A stretch of DNA of 64,000 bases from JASJBU01 sp963797085. GTDB taxonomy: Bacteria > Pseudomonadota > Gammaproteobacteria > Chromatiales > Chromatiaceae. The DNA lies in NCBI GenBank assembly GCA_963797085.1, contig CAWCOA010000018.1, forward strand, positions 248,001 to 312,000. Direction: 5' to 3'. Below are positions 7,857-17,217 of the stretch, piece by piece. The notes beneath the pieces were generated by a model. That model searched no databases, was not told the origin of the DNA, and was given only the letters and a program-made list of their open reading frames with translations. Every line of letters begins with the position of its first letter. Positions within the stretch are counted from its first letter, which is position 1. Position numbers and translations under genes: made by a program.

Positions 7857-8036
7857 CTAGGGGTAAAAACGCCGCTTCAAAAAATAGAACGACAGTCCGG
7901 CGGCAGCCACTACCAGTGCTACCTTGAGCAGTTTCTTGCCATCCCAGCCACCGACTTCAGGTAATTCGATCTGAGGTTCTGTGGCTGTTGCGCCTGCAAC
8001 ATGGGGTTTGGCTTGTGCTTTATTAGTTTGCTGCAT
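7857..8036 (-). CDS. small tail-anchored membrane protein
   Basis: The 59-residue product starts at the ATG complementary to 8034-8036, behind a good AGGAG ribosome binding site; a longer frame reaches 8171 but lacks one. The first half is hydrophilic (MQQTNKAQAKPHV). A single C-terminal membrane helix (KVALVVAAAGLSFYFL) is followed by the basic end KRRFYP. It lies downstream of the ParA gene on the same strand. Function is unknown. Confidence 0.5.
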   Translation of the reverse strand: MQQTNKAQAKPHVAGATATEPQIELPEVGGWDGKKLLKVALVVAAAGLSFYFLKRRFYP

Positions 8037-8137
8037 GGTTTCTTCTCCTCTTGATGGATTATTCTCAAAGCCTGCCGGCTGTTTCTTCGGGCTTTCCTGA
8101 CCAGGGCCAGGGGTCAAATTCAATTTTGGCCGTCGCT

Positions 8138-8773
8138 TCACAAGCCCAACTCCTCTTGCAAGTGGTTCCATAGGCGGTCCAGTTCCGAGGCGGCCTTGCC
8201 CTTACGATCAAACTCCGTCACTGCTCGGCCATCGATCAAGGCGTGGCTGAACGCCGCCCGCTGACTGATCGCCACCTCACAAACAGGAACGCCGTAGACA
8301 TCCAATGCCTGCCGCGCTTCCGCCACAATCTGTGGTTCACCATAGCGGGTTGGCGGAGGACAGCCATTCAAAACGATCTGCGCCTTCACTCCCAGGTCGG
8401 TTACCAGTTCGGTAGAGGCCCCGATCGCGTCCAGATCGAGAATCGCGGGACGGCTCGGGATCAGGACCTGATCGGATACCTGTGCGCATTGAGTGGCTTC
8501 GTGAGAACTATGCGGTGCGGTATCAATGACCAGCAGATCGTAATTCTGTTGTGCGGCGGACGCCAGCATTTCCGGCAATGCCTGGCCCTGACTTTGGATC
8601 AGCGCGGGCTGGTCTGCCGCACGCCGCCGCCACCAGGCCGTGGCGCTGGCCTGGGGATCGATATCCACCAGCAACACCTTCATCCCGGCCAAGCTTGCCT
8701 GCACGGCCAGATGGATACTCAACGTGGTTTTACCGGTACCGCCTTTCTGAGCGATCAGACTCAGCGTCTTCAT
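8138..8773 (-). CDS. ParA/MinD-family partitioning ATPase (orphan)
   Basis: The 211-residue protein has the deviant Walker A KGGTGKTT with signature Lys10, Walker A' VLLVDIDPQASA and Walker B DLLVIDTAPH. ParA-family ATPases position plasmids, chromosomes or protein complexes by ATP-dependent dimerisation on DNA. The short length and lack of an N-terminal HTH fit the small, ParA/McdA-like group. No parB gene or parS repeats are visible nearby, so the cargo is unknown; the small membrane protein downstream might be a partner. It is divergent from the P-type ATPase. Confidence 0.85.
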   Translation of the reverse strand: MKTLSLIAQKGGTGKTTLSIHLAVQASLAGMKVLLVDIDPQASATAWWRRRAADQPALIQSQGQALPEMLASAAQQNYDLLVIDTAPHSSHEATQCAQVSDQVLIPSRPAILDLDAIGASTELVTDLGVKAQIVLNGCPPPTRYGEPQIVAEARQALDVYGVPVCEVAISQRAAFSHALIDGRAVTEFDRKGKAASELDRLWNHLQEELGL

Positions 8774-8888
8774 CCCGACTTTCCCTTAGAATTGGATGTG
8801 TAAACTTTACTGCCGCATAATCTGCATCTGCAAAGGAGTATACTCTTGAGGATCGATATGAAGCGAGCCCGGTTGATGATACTCCACC

Positions 8889-11558
8889 ATGAACCCAACA
8901 CCAGACTCATTCCTTAGTCAGGGCACACCACCCGCAAAACCTTGGCATAGCCTGACCCTCACTGATCTTACCCGAATATTGGATGTCGATAGTGCACGGG
9001 GCCTGGATGACGACGAGGTGATCAAGCGCCGGACTCGATTTGGAACCAATGCGATAGAAGAGGGCCGGAAACGTTCCCTGCTGAGCCAGTTCCTGCATCA
9101 ATTTACTGATGTGATGATCCTGGTGTTGATAGTCGCTGCTGTAATTGCCGGTCTATTGGGTGAGATTGTCGACGCCATCGCTATTCTGGTGATACTGATC
9201 CTGAACGCGGTCATCGGCACCGTGCAGGAGTTCCGTGCGCAGAAGGCACTGTCCGCGCTGCGCAGCATGACATCCCCATCCGCCAGTGTGCGACGCAACG
9301 GCAGCCTCCAGACCCTGCCCGCAACTGAGCTGGTGCCTGGTGATCTGGTCCTGCTGGAGGCCGGCAATATAGTCCCGGCAGACCTGCGACTCATCGAAGC
9401 AGCCGATCTGCAGCTGGATGAATCCACCCTCACCGGTGAATCCCAGACCGTGGAGAAGAGCCCTGAGCCACTCCCCGACCCCGACCTGGTGCTCATGGAA
9501 CGCTGCAACATGGCATTTAAAGGGACTCATGTTACCCGGGGTCGGGCGCTGGGACTTACCGTGGGTACCGGCATGCAGGCTGAACTGGGCCGTATCGCAG
9601 CCCTGCTCGCCCATGATGAAACGGTGCAGACCCCGTTGCAAAAACGTCTGGCCCGTTTCAGTAAGCGACTGGCGATAGCCGTGCTGTGCATCGCCGCCTT
9701 GGTCTTCTTCGTCGGCCTCATGCGGGGTGAGTCGATCCTCTTGATGTTTCTGACCGCAGTCAGTCTGGCGGTTGCGGCCATCCCGGAAGCCCTGCCGGCC
9801 GTGGTGACCATCTCCCTGGCCCTGGGTGTGCGCAAGATGAGTATGCACAACGCCCTGATGCGCAATCTGCCTGCAGTGGAAACCCTTGGCTCGGTCACCT
9901 ACATCTGTTCGGACAAGACAGGGACTTTGACGCGCAACCAGATGACCCTGGATCAGATCTGGAACGCTGAAGGCACCGAGCAACATCTCAAACCCGCTGA
10001 CACCAATGCACTATGGCGTCATCTCGGTCAGGCCCTGGCCCTGTGCAATGATACCCAACCGGAGGCTGACGGACAGCTCAAGGGAGACCCCACCGAAACC
10101 GCGCTTTACCGCGCCGCTCAGGAGATAGGCCTGGAGGGCATCTCATTACGCGAAAGTCTGCCCCGGGTTGGTGAAATCCCCTTCACCTCCGCCCGCCAGG
10201 CGATGACAACGCTGCATCAAACTGACGGTGCAATCACCGCCTATGTCAAAGGTGCGCCGGAAGTGGTGCTCGCCCACTGTCTCGATCAGCAGGGTGCAGA
10301 TGGGCCGCAAACGATCAACCTATCTGATGTCACGGCTCAGGCAGAAGCCATGGCGGCTCAGGGGTATCGAGTGTTGGCAGTTGCTTTGCGCCATTTCGAA
10401 TCAGTCCCCGAGGAGATCAAGGCCGAGCCTATCGAACAGGAACTCACCCTGCTCGGCCTGGTGGGTCTGATCGATCCGCCCCGTGATGAGGTGCCGGATG
10501 CTGTTCAGGAGTGTTACACCGCCGGCATCACCCCGGTAATGATCACCGGCGATCATCCGGCCACAGCCCGGGCTATCGCCCAGCGCCTGGGCATCGGCCG
10601 GGATGGAGAGAAGGCCATCACTGGTCGCGAACTCGCACGGATCAGTGAGGAGGATCTGCGTTCACAGATACTCGATAACCGCATCTATGCGCGAATGACC
10701 CCGGAGCAGAAGATCACCATTGTCAAGGCACTGCAAGCCGAGGCGCAGGTAGTTGCGATGACCGGCGATGGCGTCAACGATGCACCGGCCCTGAAGCGCG
10801 CCGATATCGGCGTTGCCATGGGAGAAAAAGGCACGGATGTCGCCAGGGAGGCGGCGGCGATGGTGCTGACCGACGACAATTTCGCCACCATCGTGCGGGC
10901 GGTCAAGGAGGGTCGGCGAATCTACGACAACATTCGCAAGTTCATCAAATACACCATGACCAGCAATTCCGGTGAAATCTGGGTGCTGTTTCTGGCGCCC
11001 TTTCTCGGACTGCCTCTGCCCCTGCTGCCGATCCAGATCCTCTGGATCAACCTGGTCACAGACGGCCTGCCCGGCCTGGCGTTGGCAGCGGAGCCGGCCG
11101 AGAAGGGCATTATGCAACGGCCACCCCGCCCGCTGGATGAAAGCATCTTCGCACATGGGATGTGGCAGCATATGATCTGGGTCGGCCTCTTGATCGGCAC
11201 TCTGTCACTGGGCGGTCAGGCCTGGGCCTACCATACCGGATCACCCAATTGGCAGACCCTGGTGTTCACGATTCTCACCTTTTCCCAGCTCATGCACGCC
11301 CTGGTGATCCGCTCCACAGAGGAATCCCTTTTTACCCAGGGACTGTTCAGTAACCGCGCGCTGATCGGTACTATTGTCCTCACTGTCTGCCTGCAACTGA
11401 CGGTGATCTACCTGCCGGCATTGAACCTGATCTTTCATACCACACCTTTAACCGGAAGCGAACTGGCCATCTGTTTTGCATTGCCGATAGTCGTGTTGAT
11501 CGCTGTGGAAACTGAAAAATGGCTGCAAAGACACGGCCTGCTGTACGTCAACAAATAA
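8889..11558 (+). CDS. P2-type cation-transporting ATPase (Ca2+/Mn2+-like)
   Basis: This 889-residue inner membrane pump has a cation ATPase N-terminal domain, an actuator TGES (about 182-185), the M4 motif PEALP, the phosphorylation motif DKTGTLT (Asp342), TGDHPATA and the hinge TGDGVNDAPALK. The C-terminal four helices belong to the cation ATPase C domain. The layout and PEALP fit the SERCA/PMA1-like bacterial P2A group, so Ca2+ (or Mn2+) export is likely; the substrate is not proven by sequence. A short frame at 8858-8917 (17-20 codons, starting MKRARLMIL) overlaps the start and could be a leader. A strong hairpin follows the gene. Confidence 0.9.
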   Translation: MNPTPDSFLSQGTPPAKPWHSLTLTDLTRILDVDSARGLDDDEVIKRRTRFGTNAIEEGRKRSLLSQFLHQFTDVMILVLIVAAVIAGLLGEIVDAIAILVILILNAVIGTVQEFRAQKALSALRSMTSPSASVRRNGSLQTLPATELVPGDLVLLEAGNIVPADLRLIEAADLQLDESTLTGESQTVEKSPEPLPDPDLVLMERCNMAFKGTHVTRGRALGLTVGTGMQAELGRIAALLAHDETVQTPLQKRLARFSKRLAIAVLCIAALVFFVGLMRGESILLMFLTAVSLAVAAIPEALPAVVTISLALGVRKMSMHNALMRNLPAVETLGSVTYICSDKTGTLTRNQMTLDQIWNAEGTEQHLKPADTNALWRHLGQALALCNDTQPEADGQLKGDPTETALYRAAQEIGLEGISLRESLPRVGEIPFTSARQAMTTLHQTDGAITAYVKGAPEVVLAHCLDQQGADGPQTINLSDVTAQAEAMAAQGYRVLAVALRHFESVPEEIKAEPIEQELTLLGLVGLIDPPRDEVPDAVQECYTAGITPVMITGDHPATARAIAQRLGIGRDGEKAITGRELARISEEDLRSQILDNRIYARMTPEQKITIVKALQAEAQVVAMTGDGVNDAPALKRADIGVAMGEKGTDVAREAAAMVLTDDNFATIVRAVKEGRRIYDNIRKFIKYTMTSNSGEIWVLFLAPFLGLPLPLLPIQILWINLVTDGLPGLALAAEPAEKGIMQRPPRPLDESIFAHGMWQHMIWVGLLIGTLSLGGQAWAYHTGSPNWQTLVFTILTFSQLMHALVIRSTEESLFTQGLFSNRALIGTIVLTVCLQLTVIYLPALNLIFHTTPLTGSELAICFALPIVVLIAVETEKWLQRHGLLYVNK

Positions 11559-11605
11559 CTCAAGTCGACCCTGCGCCGTCCTCTATCTGAGCGATCTGCA
11601 GGCAA

Positions 11606-11643
11606 AAAGAAACCGACCCTGCTGCAACAGGATCGGTTTCTTT
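11606..11643. terminator. bidirectional intrinsic terminator
   Basis: AAAGAAACCGA pairs perfectly with TCGGTTTCTTT, extended by a mismatched CCCTG/CAGGA inner stem with a short loop. The A- and T-rich flanks would work in both directions, serving the ATPase gene and the convergent lysine-rich gene. Confidence 0.75.
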
Positions 11644-11681
11644 CGTTTCAAGGCTGAGCCGGTTTTTAGGAGGGTCTTTGC

Positions 11682-12038
11682 TTATGGCTTAGTTTCTTCT
11701 TTGGATTTCTTTTTAACCTTTTCTTTGACTTTATTACTGGATTTTTCAGCTTTACCACTTTTTTCCAGCTTCTTACTCTTATCCGCCTTTTGAGTTTGTT
11801 TCTTGCTCTCGGATTTCTTCTCTACGGCCTTCTTCTTGCCGGCGGCAACTCGACAATAGGGCCCTACTTTTTTTCCGGTTTTCGTTACATAACTCTTGAC
11901 CCAGGAGCAAGATTTATCAGCTGAGCAGGCTGATTTGCTCATCCCTTTACATTCACCTTTTGCAATAACAGCCGGGGCTGCCAATCCCAAAGAGAGACTT
12001 AGAATCGCCGGGATGATGCTACGAATTAATCCATTCAT
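11682..12038 (-). CDS. secreted cysteine-motif protein with lysine-rich tail
   Basis: This 118-residue protein has a signal peptide cleaved near PAVIA-KGEC. A compact domain (residues about 28-62) holds four cysteines, in the pattern C-K-G-M-S-K-S-A-C, KSC-SWVKSY and YCRVA, typical of small exported proteobacterial proteins. The remaining half is almost entirely Lys, Ser and Glu (KKKAVEKKSESKKQTQKADK), a disordered cationic tail. It may bind nucleic acid, polymer or cell wall; the function is not known. Confidence 0.65.
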   Translation of the reverse strand: MNGLIRSIIPAILSLSLGLAAPAVIAKGECKGMSKSACSADKSCSWVKSYVTKTGKKVGPYCRVAAGKKKAVEKKSESKKQTQKADKSKKLEKSGKAEKSSNKVKEKVKKKSKEETKP

Positions 12039-12239
12039 GAAATTTTCCCCTTTTAATTGATATCATCAGTTCCAAACCACTATGGATTGGAACCCATACA
12101 GTATAATTCAGATGTTCCAGTCAGGATAAGACACTGATTCGCAGTTGAAATAAATTCACAATTGTGTGATTTCCATCTCATCCCGAATCACTGAAATTTT
12201 CGGCTAATTTACTTACACAGCTTGATTACAGAGCAATCA

Positions 12240-12365
12240 ATGTTTTACATACTATTTGCTATCTCTTTGATTTTACTGATAGGTCTTGGTTTGGCGGCAC
12301 TTTTCATGGCGGGGAAGAGTCATGCTTCGTCTTCCGTAGAAGACTTAAGCAAAGAGGATGATTGA
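12240..12365 (+). CDS. 41-residue single-helix membrane protein
   Basis: ATG 12240 opens a short reading frame: a hydrophobic helix (ILFAISLILLIGLGLAALFM) followed by a short polar tail ending in EDLSKEDD. It is the size of CcoS-like or other accessory small membrane proteins, but the CcoS GQFDDL motif is absent. The ribosome binding site is weak. A strong plus-direction terminator about 140 bases downstream supports transcription of this strand. Confidence 0.4.
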   Translation: MFYILFAISLILLIGLGLAALFMAGKSHASSSVEDLSKEDD

Positions 12366-12504
12366 TTCGATCTGCAGCCCAAGATACAAGGATTGCGTAT
12401 TCTCAATGACCGTTGGCCAAAGCTATGATCAAATATTCATCAAGTTCAAAGAGAAAACATTTTTCTCTCAATGGCTTAACTCCTCCATCATCCTTTGGTA
12501 TAAG

Positions 12505-12538
12505 CCGCTTCGGGTCACCCTCGAAGCGGTATTTTTTT
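12505..12538 (+). terminator. intrinsic terminator, plus direction
   Basis: CCGCTTCG (12505-12512) pairs with CGAAGCGG (12522-12529), and a run of seven T follows at 12532-12538. The T-run is only on the plus strand, so it terminates plus-strand transcription before malQ. Confidence 0.75.
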
Positions 12539-12544
12539 ATCCCA

Positions 12545-14041
12545 TCAACGACCGTATAATTTTATAAGGCGTCCCAAACGTTCGGCGAGTTCTGGTTCTA
12601 AATAATCCCAGGAAAAGCGCCAGTCCCAATTGCCTTCAGTCGTTCCTGGTTTATTCATGCGGTGCTCTGCACCCAGCCCGAGCACATCCTGCATGGGGAT
12701 AATCGCCAGGTTGGCCCGTGATGCCAAAGCAGTGCGGATTAGCGGCCATGGCATGATTTCAATGGAACGTCCCAGGTACTCATTCACATAGGCTCGAGTA
12801 CTTTTATCCAACGAGTTGTACCATCCCAGGGTAGTATCGTTATCATGGGTGCCGGTATACACGACTGAGTCTCGAGTATGATGAAAAGGCAGATAAGGAT
12901 TGTCCGCATCTCCGGAAAATGCGAACTGTAGAATCCTCATCCCCGGCAGGCCATAATGACGCCTTAATTCGTCGACCTCCGGGGTAATTATTCCCAGATC
13001 CTCCGCCACCAGGGTGAGATCGGGTATCTCCTCATACAGGGTGGCGAACAGCTCTTCTCCCGGCGCCTTTACCCAAACTCCATTCATGGCGGTTTCTTCA
13101 GAGGCAGGAATCTCCCAGTAAGCTTCAAACCCCCGGAAATGATCGATACGCACGAAATCGAATAGCGTGGATTGAGTCTTCATTCGCTCGATCCAGAACG
13201 AAAACCCATCCTCTCTCATTTTGTCCCAACGGTAGAGAGGATTGCCCCAACGCTGCCCGGTTTCTGAAAAATAATCCGGCGGCACGCCCGCAACAACTCG
13301 GGGCTGACCATTTTCTAATAGATCAAACAGATGCGGATGCGACCAGACTTCCGCACTGTCATGTGCGACAAAGATTGGTACGTCGCCAAAAAGCAATACG
13401 CCTTTTGAATTGGCGTAATATCTCAACTTCATCCACTGTGTGTAGAAGAGGTATTGCTCGAATCTGATGGTGGCAATCTGATCTGCAACTCTTGACCTGG
13501 CCATCGCCAAGGCTTGCGGTTCACGATCCCTCAGCGCTGGCAGCCAGTCCCACCAACAACTCCCCTGTTCTATATGCAGTGCCTGAAAGAGTGCGTAATC
13601 CTCCAGCCAGTGCCCCTGCTCCGCGCAAAACTGGTCATAATCCTGTCTGTCTTCCTCTGCGGCTCGTTCCTTGAAACCTTCCCAAGCCAGACTGACGGCA
13701 AAACTGCGCCCATAGTCCGAGAGTGTGCCTTCCTCCAAAGGCGGCTCATCAAGCCAACCCTTTTCGAGCAAAGGTTCGAGACTGATAAAACGCTGGTTTC
13801 CCGCATGGACCGAGCTGCTTTGATAAGGTGATCCGTCGGATTGAGTGGGATTGACGGGCAGTATCTGCCAGACTGTTATGCTGGCAGATTCGAGAAAATC
13901 CACAAAACGATATGCATTGCTTCCCAGGTCGCCTACCGCAGCAGGACCTGGCAAGGATGAAATATGCAGCAGAATGCCTGATCGGCGATGGCTTAACAAT
14001 TCAGCTTGATACAATCCGCTTTTATGAGCGGTCTCATCCAT
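12545..14041 (-). CDS. malQ: 4-alpha-glucanotransferase (amylomaltase)
   Basis: This 498-residue GH77 enzyme transfers maltodextrin segments between glucans and feeds glycogen turnover. Visible motifs are GILLHISSLPGP and GDLGSNAYRF at the N-terminus, FVRIDHFRGFEAYW with the catalytic Asp, LVAEDLGIITPEV with the acid/base Glu, and YTGTHDNDTTLGW. Length is normal for bacterial MalQ. It is the last gene of a minus-strand glgC-GH57-malQ run, 62 bases after the GH57 gene. Confidence 0.93.
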   Translation of the reverse strand: MDETAHKSGLYQAELLSHRRSGILLHISSLPGPAAVGDLGSNAYRFVDFLESASITVWQILPVNPTQSDGSPYQSSSVHAGNQRFISLEPLLEKGWLDEPPLEEGTLSDYGRSFAVSLAWEGFKERAAEEDRQDYDQFCAEQGHWLEDYALFQALHIEQGSCWWDWLPALRDREPQALAMARSRVADQIATIRFEQYLFYTQWMKLRYYANSKGVLLFGDVPIFVAHDSAEVWSHPHLFDLLENGQPRVVAGVPPDYFSETGQRWGNPLYRWDKMREDGFSFWIERMKTQSTLFDFVRIDHFRGFEAYWEIPASEETAMNGVWVKAPGEELFATLYEEIPDLTLVAEDLGIITPEVDELRRHYGLPGMRILQFAFSGDADNPYLPFHHTRDSVVYTGTHDNDTTLGWYNSLDKSTRAYVNEYLGRSIEIMPWPLIRTALASRANLAIIPMQDVLGLGAEHRMNKPGTTEGNWDWRFSWDYLEPELAERLGRLIKLYGR

Positions 14042-14103
14042 TCATAGCATCCTTAGTATTGTAGTTATTCAAATGCGAGACCGACCCATGTCAGCCTCAA
14101 ATA

Positions 14104-15807
14104 TTATTTATTTTTACGCATGGTCCCACCCAGACTGGGATCACCACTACCCACTGCAAAGACTTTAGACAGGTAGTCGGGCTCCGGCTCACCCATCAAC
14201 TCATAAAGATGTGACAATTGCCGGCGGAACAGTCGCTCGAAATCGCGTACCGTTTCGCCCGGATTATAGTCACCAAACCACCAGAACCAATCGGAACCTT
14301 CACAAATTGCCAACTGCCGCTCCAACTCCTCGAGTTTTGTGGGAGACAGCTGTTTTTCAGCGAGCAGACGATCGTAGACCAGCTTTGCATCACACAACAT
14401 TTCCCAGGCTCTATTCTTGTCCCGATCACCAATCCAGGTCGAGAAGGTTCCATAGACCCAACTCCCGCTAACAAGCGTATTGAGTCTTGGTGCAGGATTC
14501 TGCTGGTTTTCCAGGATCTCCGTGAATGTCGTCAATTCCAGGCGCGGATGATCCACCAGCCTTTTATACATCGTGTTTAAGAAATAACTGGCATTGTGTG
14601 GATAATATTCCCAGGCGTTCTCACCGTCCATGATAATGGAGACCACGGCATCGGGATTCGCTTCGCAGGCGTTGGCGATATTTTCCAGATGAGAGATCAG
14701 ATCCCCCACTGCATCATCTGAATGCCAGTCGCCGTAGGTAAAGCCAATCAGATCAGAAAGACCATCATCACGAAAAAAAACATTCAGCTTGCCTTCATGA
14801 ACCCGATACGGAGTATGCACCCAATTCTCCGGCATCTGCCCATCTCTATCGACCATCAGGCTGTTGCTTAAAACCTGCTGCCCGGTAGCCGCCCAGTGAA
14901 ACCCCTCCTCCTCCAACAGCTTCAGAGTAGGCTCACTGATAGCACCTTCAGAAGGCCAGCAGCCTTTTGGAGAAAATCCAAAATGCTTTGAAAAAACTTC
15001 AATACCCTTGCGTATATGCCAGCGGGAACGCTCCTCACCATCCGGATAACCTTCCATATTTGGTAAGTCGACATCCGGCATCGCCTCGCGTGCCGAATTA
15101 ATATCGATCAGGAGGGGTATGATTGGATGTGCGTAGGGAGTCACAGACAACTCGACCCTGCCTTGATCCGCCAGGTTAGTATAACGCTCAGTCAGGCTGC
15201 TCAGTATCTCCCCGATCATCACCACCAGGCGTCTGCGGTCATCTGCATCAAAGCCATGGGCCTTTGTCTGCATTGACAGGACCTGGATATTGTTGGTGCG
15301 CTGACACTCCCCGACCCACGCCAGGTGATACCAGACCAGTAAATCGATGAGGTACTGGTCATTCAGGTAGGGGATCATCTCTTCCTGTTCCAGTACCCGT
15401 CTACCCAGGTCAGCCAGTTCGGAGAAATATTCAAAACGATTGATCAGATGTTGTTCATTCGCCCGCAAACAGGAGGCAATCAATACCTTGCGGGACTCAG
15501 CATCCACCGGTAACCCTGGACCTGCCAAGGCAGCCAGCAGCGGATCTCGGATCAGGCTGCCTTTCTCCAGCCATGCCTGAATTTGATTTGCGTAATCATC
15601 GATTTGTTCCAGCAGAACAGGCGCGAAGTTGACGACGGCCTTGGCACCCGGATTGTTTTCCAGGTGTGAAGCCATATCGGAATAGTCTTTTATTCCGTGT
15701 AGATAAACCCACGGAAGATAGTAATTACTTTTCTCGGGGCCCTTGTAATAGGGCTGGTGCATATGCCAACAAAAAACGACCTTTAGTCGCTTGGGATCAT
15801 CTGACAT
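14104..15807 (-). CDS. GH57 alpha-amylase / glucan-processing glycoside hydrolase
   Basis: The 567-residue protein shows the GH57 start VVFCWHMHQPYY, LHGIKDYSDMA, the mid-region WPSEGAISEPTLKLLEEEGF and the late acidic motif IIMDGENAWEYYPHN, and ends with the typical FWWFGDYNPGE segment. Members cleave or transfer alpha-1,4-glucans; the exact activity (amylase or 4-alpha-glucanotransferase) cannot be set from sequence alone. It overlaps glgC by 11 bases and is cotranscribed with it and malQ. Confidence 0.9.
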   Translation of the reverse strand: MSDDPKRLKVVFCWHMHQPYYKGPEKSNYYLPWVYLHGIKDYSDMASHLENNPGAKAVVNFAPVLLEQIDDYANQIQAWLEKGSLIRDPLLAALAGPGLPVDAESRKVLIASCLRANEQHLINRFEYFSELADLGRRVLEQEEMIPYLNDQYLIDLLVWYHLAWVGECQRTNNIQVLSMQTKAHGFDADDRRRLVVMIGEILSSLTERYTNLADQGRVELSVTPYAHPIIPLLIDINSAREAMPDVDLPNMEGYPDGEERSRWHIRKGIEVFSKHFGFSPKGCWPSEGAISEPTLKLLEEEGFHWAATGQQVLSNSLMVDRDGQMPENWVHTPYRVHEGKLNVFFRDDGLSDLIGFTYGDWHSDDAVGDLISHLENIANACEANPDAVVSIIMDGENAWEYYPHNASYFLNTMYKRLVDHPRLELTTFTEILENQQNPAPRLNTLVSGSWVYGTFSTWIGDRDKNRAWEMLCDAKLVYDRLLAEKQLSPTKLEELERQLAICEGSDWFWWFGDYNPGETVRDFERLFRRQLSHLYELMGEPEPDYLSKVFAVGSGDPSLGGTMRKNK

Positions 15808-17062
15808 AGTGTAGAACCTGGCCCAACATTTCAGGTGTCACTAGGACAATACCCCCTTCACTTACATAGAAACGCTCTGCATCCGCTGCTGGATCTTCAC
15901 CAATCACTGTACCTTCAGGAATTTTGCACCCGCGGTCTATGACCGCCCTGCTGATCCTGCAATTGCGTCCGATATTCACATCCGGCAGTACTACCGAATC
16001 CTCCAAGTCACTATAAGAATTCAATCTGACATTAGAGAATAACAAGCAATTTTTTACTTTAGATCCTGAGATTACGCAGCCTCCAGAGACCATTGAATCC
16101 ACTGCCATACCGCGCCGATTATCATCATCAAAAACAAATTTTGCGGGAGGTAGCTGCTCCTGATAGGTCCAGATCGGCCAACTTCTGTCATATAGATTTA
16201 ACGGCGGTGTGACGCCAATCAACTCCAGATTGGCTGCCCAAAAGGCATCCACCGTTCCAACATCCCGCCAATAGGCCTGCTTGCCACTGGTCGTATCCGT
16301 AAAAGGATATGCCATAACCCGATAGTTCTTGATGACCTTGGGAATGATGTCCTTACCGAAATCGTGGGAGGAATTGGGTGTGTCCGCATCCCTGATCAGC
16401 TGCTCGAAGAGGAATTTCCGGTTGAAGACATAGATCCCCATGGAGGCAAGCGCTATATCGTCATGTCCTGGCATTGGATCTGGATTATCCGGCTTTTCTG
16501 CGAACTGAGTGACCTGATTCTTATCATCGACGCTCATCACGCCAAAACCTTTCGCCATTTCGAGATCTACCGTCAGACAACCCACTGTCATATCGGCACC
16601 GGTCTCAACATGCTCCGCTATCATCGGGCCGTAGTCCATTTTATAGATGTGGTCACCCGCTAGGATCAACACATAATCCGGATTGTGATTACGCAGGATA
16701 TCCAGATTCTGATAGACGGCATCCGCAGTACCTTCATACCAGCTGCTCTCGATGCGTTGCTGAGCCGGTAACAGCTCGACAAATTCGCCAAATTCACCCC
16801 GCAGGAATCCCCAGCCCCGCTGGATATGCAGTATCAATGAGTGGGCCTTGTATTGGGTAAGGACACCGACCCGGCGGATACCTGAATTGATGCAGTTGGA
16901 GAGCGGAAAATCGACAATGCGGAATTTACCGCCGAACGGCACCGCAGGCTTGGAGCGCCACTTAGTCATATGTTTGAGGCGAGACCCACGACCCCCTGCC
17001 AAGATCAGTGCCAGTGTATTGCGCGTTATGCGGCTGACAAAACGTGGATTCTGTTCGGACAT
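15797..17062 (-). CDS. glgC: glucose-1-phosphate adenylyltransferase
   Basis: This 421-residue protein makes ADP-glucose from glucose-1-phosphate and ATP, the committed step of bacterial glycogen synthesis. The N-terminal nucleotidyltransferase domain shows ALILAGGRGSRLKHMTKW, KPAVPFGGKFRIVDFPLSN and the sugar-binding FAEKPDNP. A left-handed beta-helix C-terminus (VSGGCVISGSKVKNC) is present. Length matches the family. It heads the glgC-GH57-malQ operon, divergent from glgB. Confidence 0.95.
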   Translation of the reverse strand: MSEQNPRFVSRITRNTLALILAGGRGSRLKHMTKWRSKPAVPFGGKFRIVDFPLSNCINSGIRRVGVLTQYKAHSLILHIQRGWGFLRGEFGEFVELLPAQQRIESSWYEGTADAVYQNLDILRNHNPDYVLILAGDHIYKMDYGPMIAEHVETGADMTVGCLTVDLEMAKGFGVMSVDDKNQVTQFAEKPDNPDPMPGHDDIALASMGIYVFNRKFLFEQLIRDADTPNSSHDFGKDIIPKVIKNYRVMAYPFTDTTSGKQAYWRDVGTVDAFWAANLELIGVTPPLNLYDRSWPIWTYQEQLPPAKFVFDDDNRRGMAVDSMVSGGCVISGSKVKNCLLFSNVRLNSYSDLEDSVVLPDVNIGRNCRISRAVIDRGCKIPEGTVIGEDPAADAERFYVSEGGIVLVTPEMLGQVLHYVR

Positions 17063-17217
17063 GACACTTCTTCCTCTCTTGATCCCCAGATGAATTAATA
17101 CTTCAGCAAGCCAGGATTACCAGCTTTGAGTACTAACGCTTTAAACGCCTTTAAACTTTGCGTATGTTACCATCATGTCGCCTTCGAGGCGTAGCCAAAG
17201 AAGCAGGATTTATTGAC

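Noticed and set aside
9153..9986. A 277-codon minus-strand reading frame
   Set aside because: It is antisense to the P-type ATPase coding frame and has no recognisable domain.
12358..12567. A 69-codon plus-strand frame
   Set aside because: It runs over a terminator and into malQ; no support.
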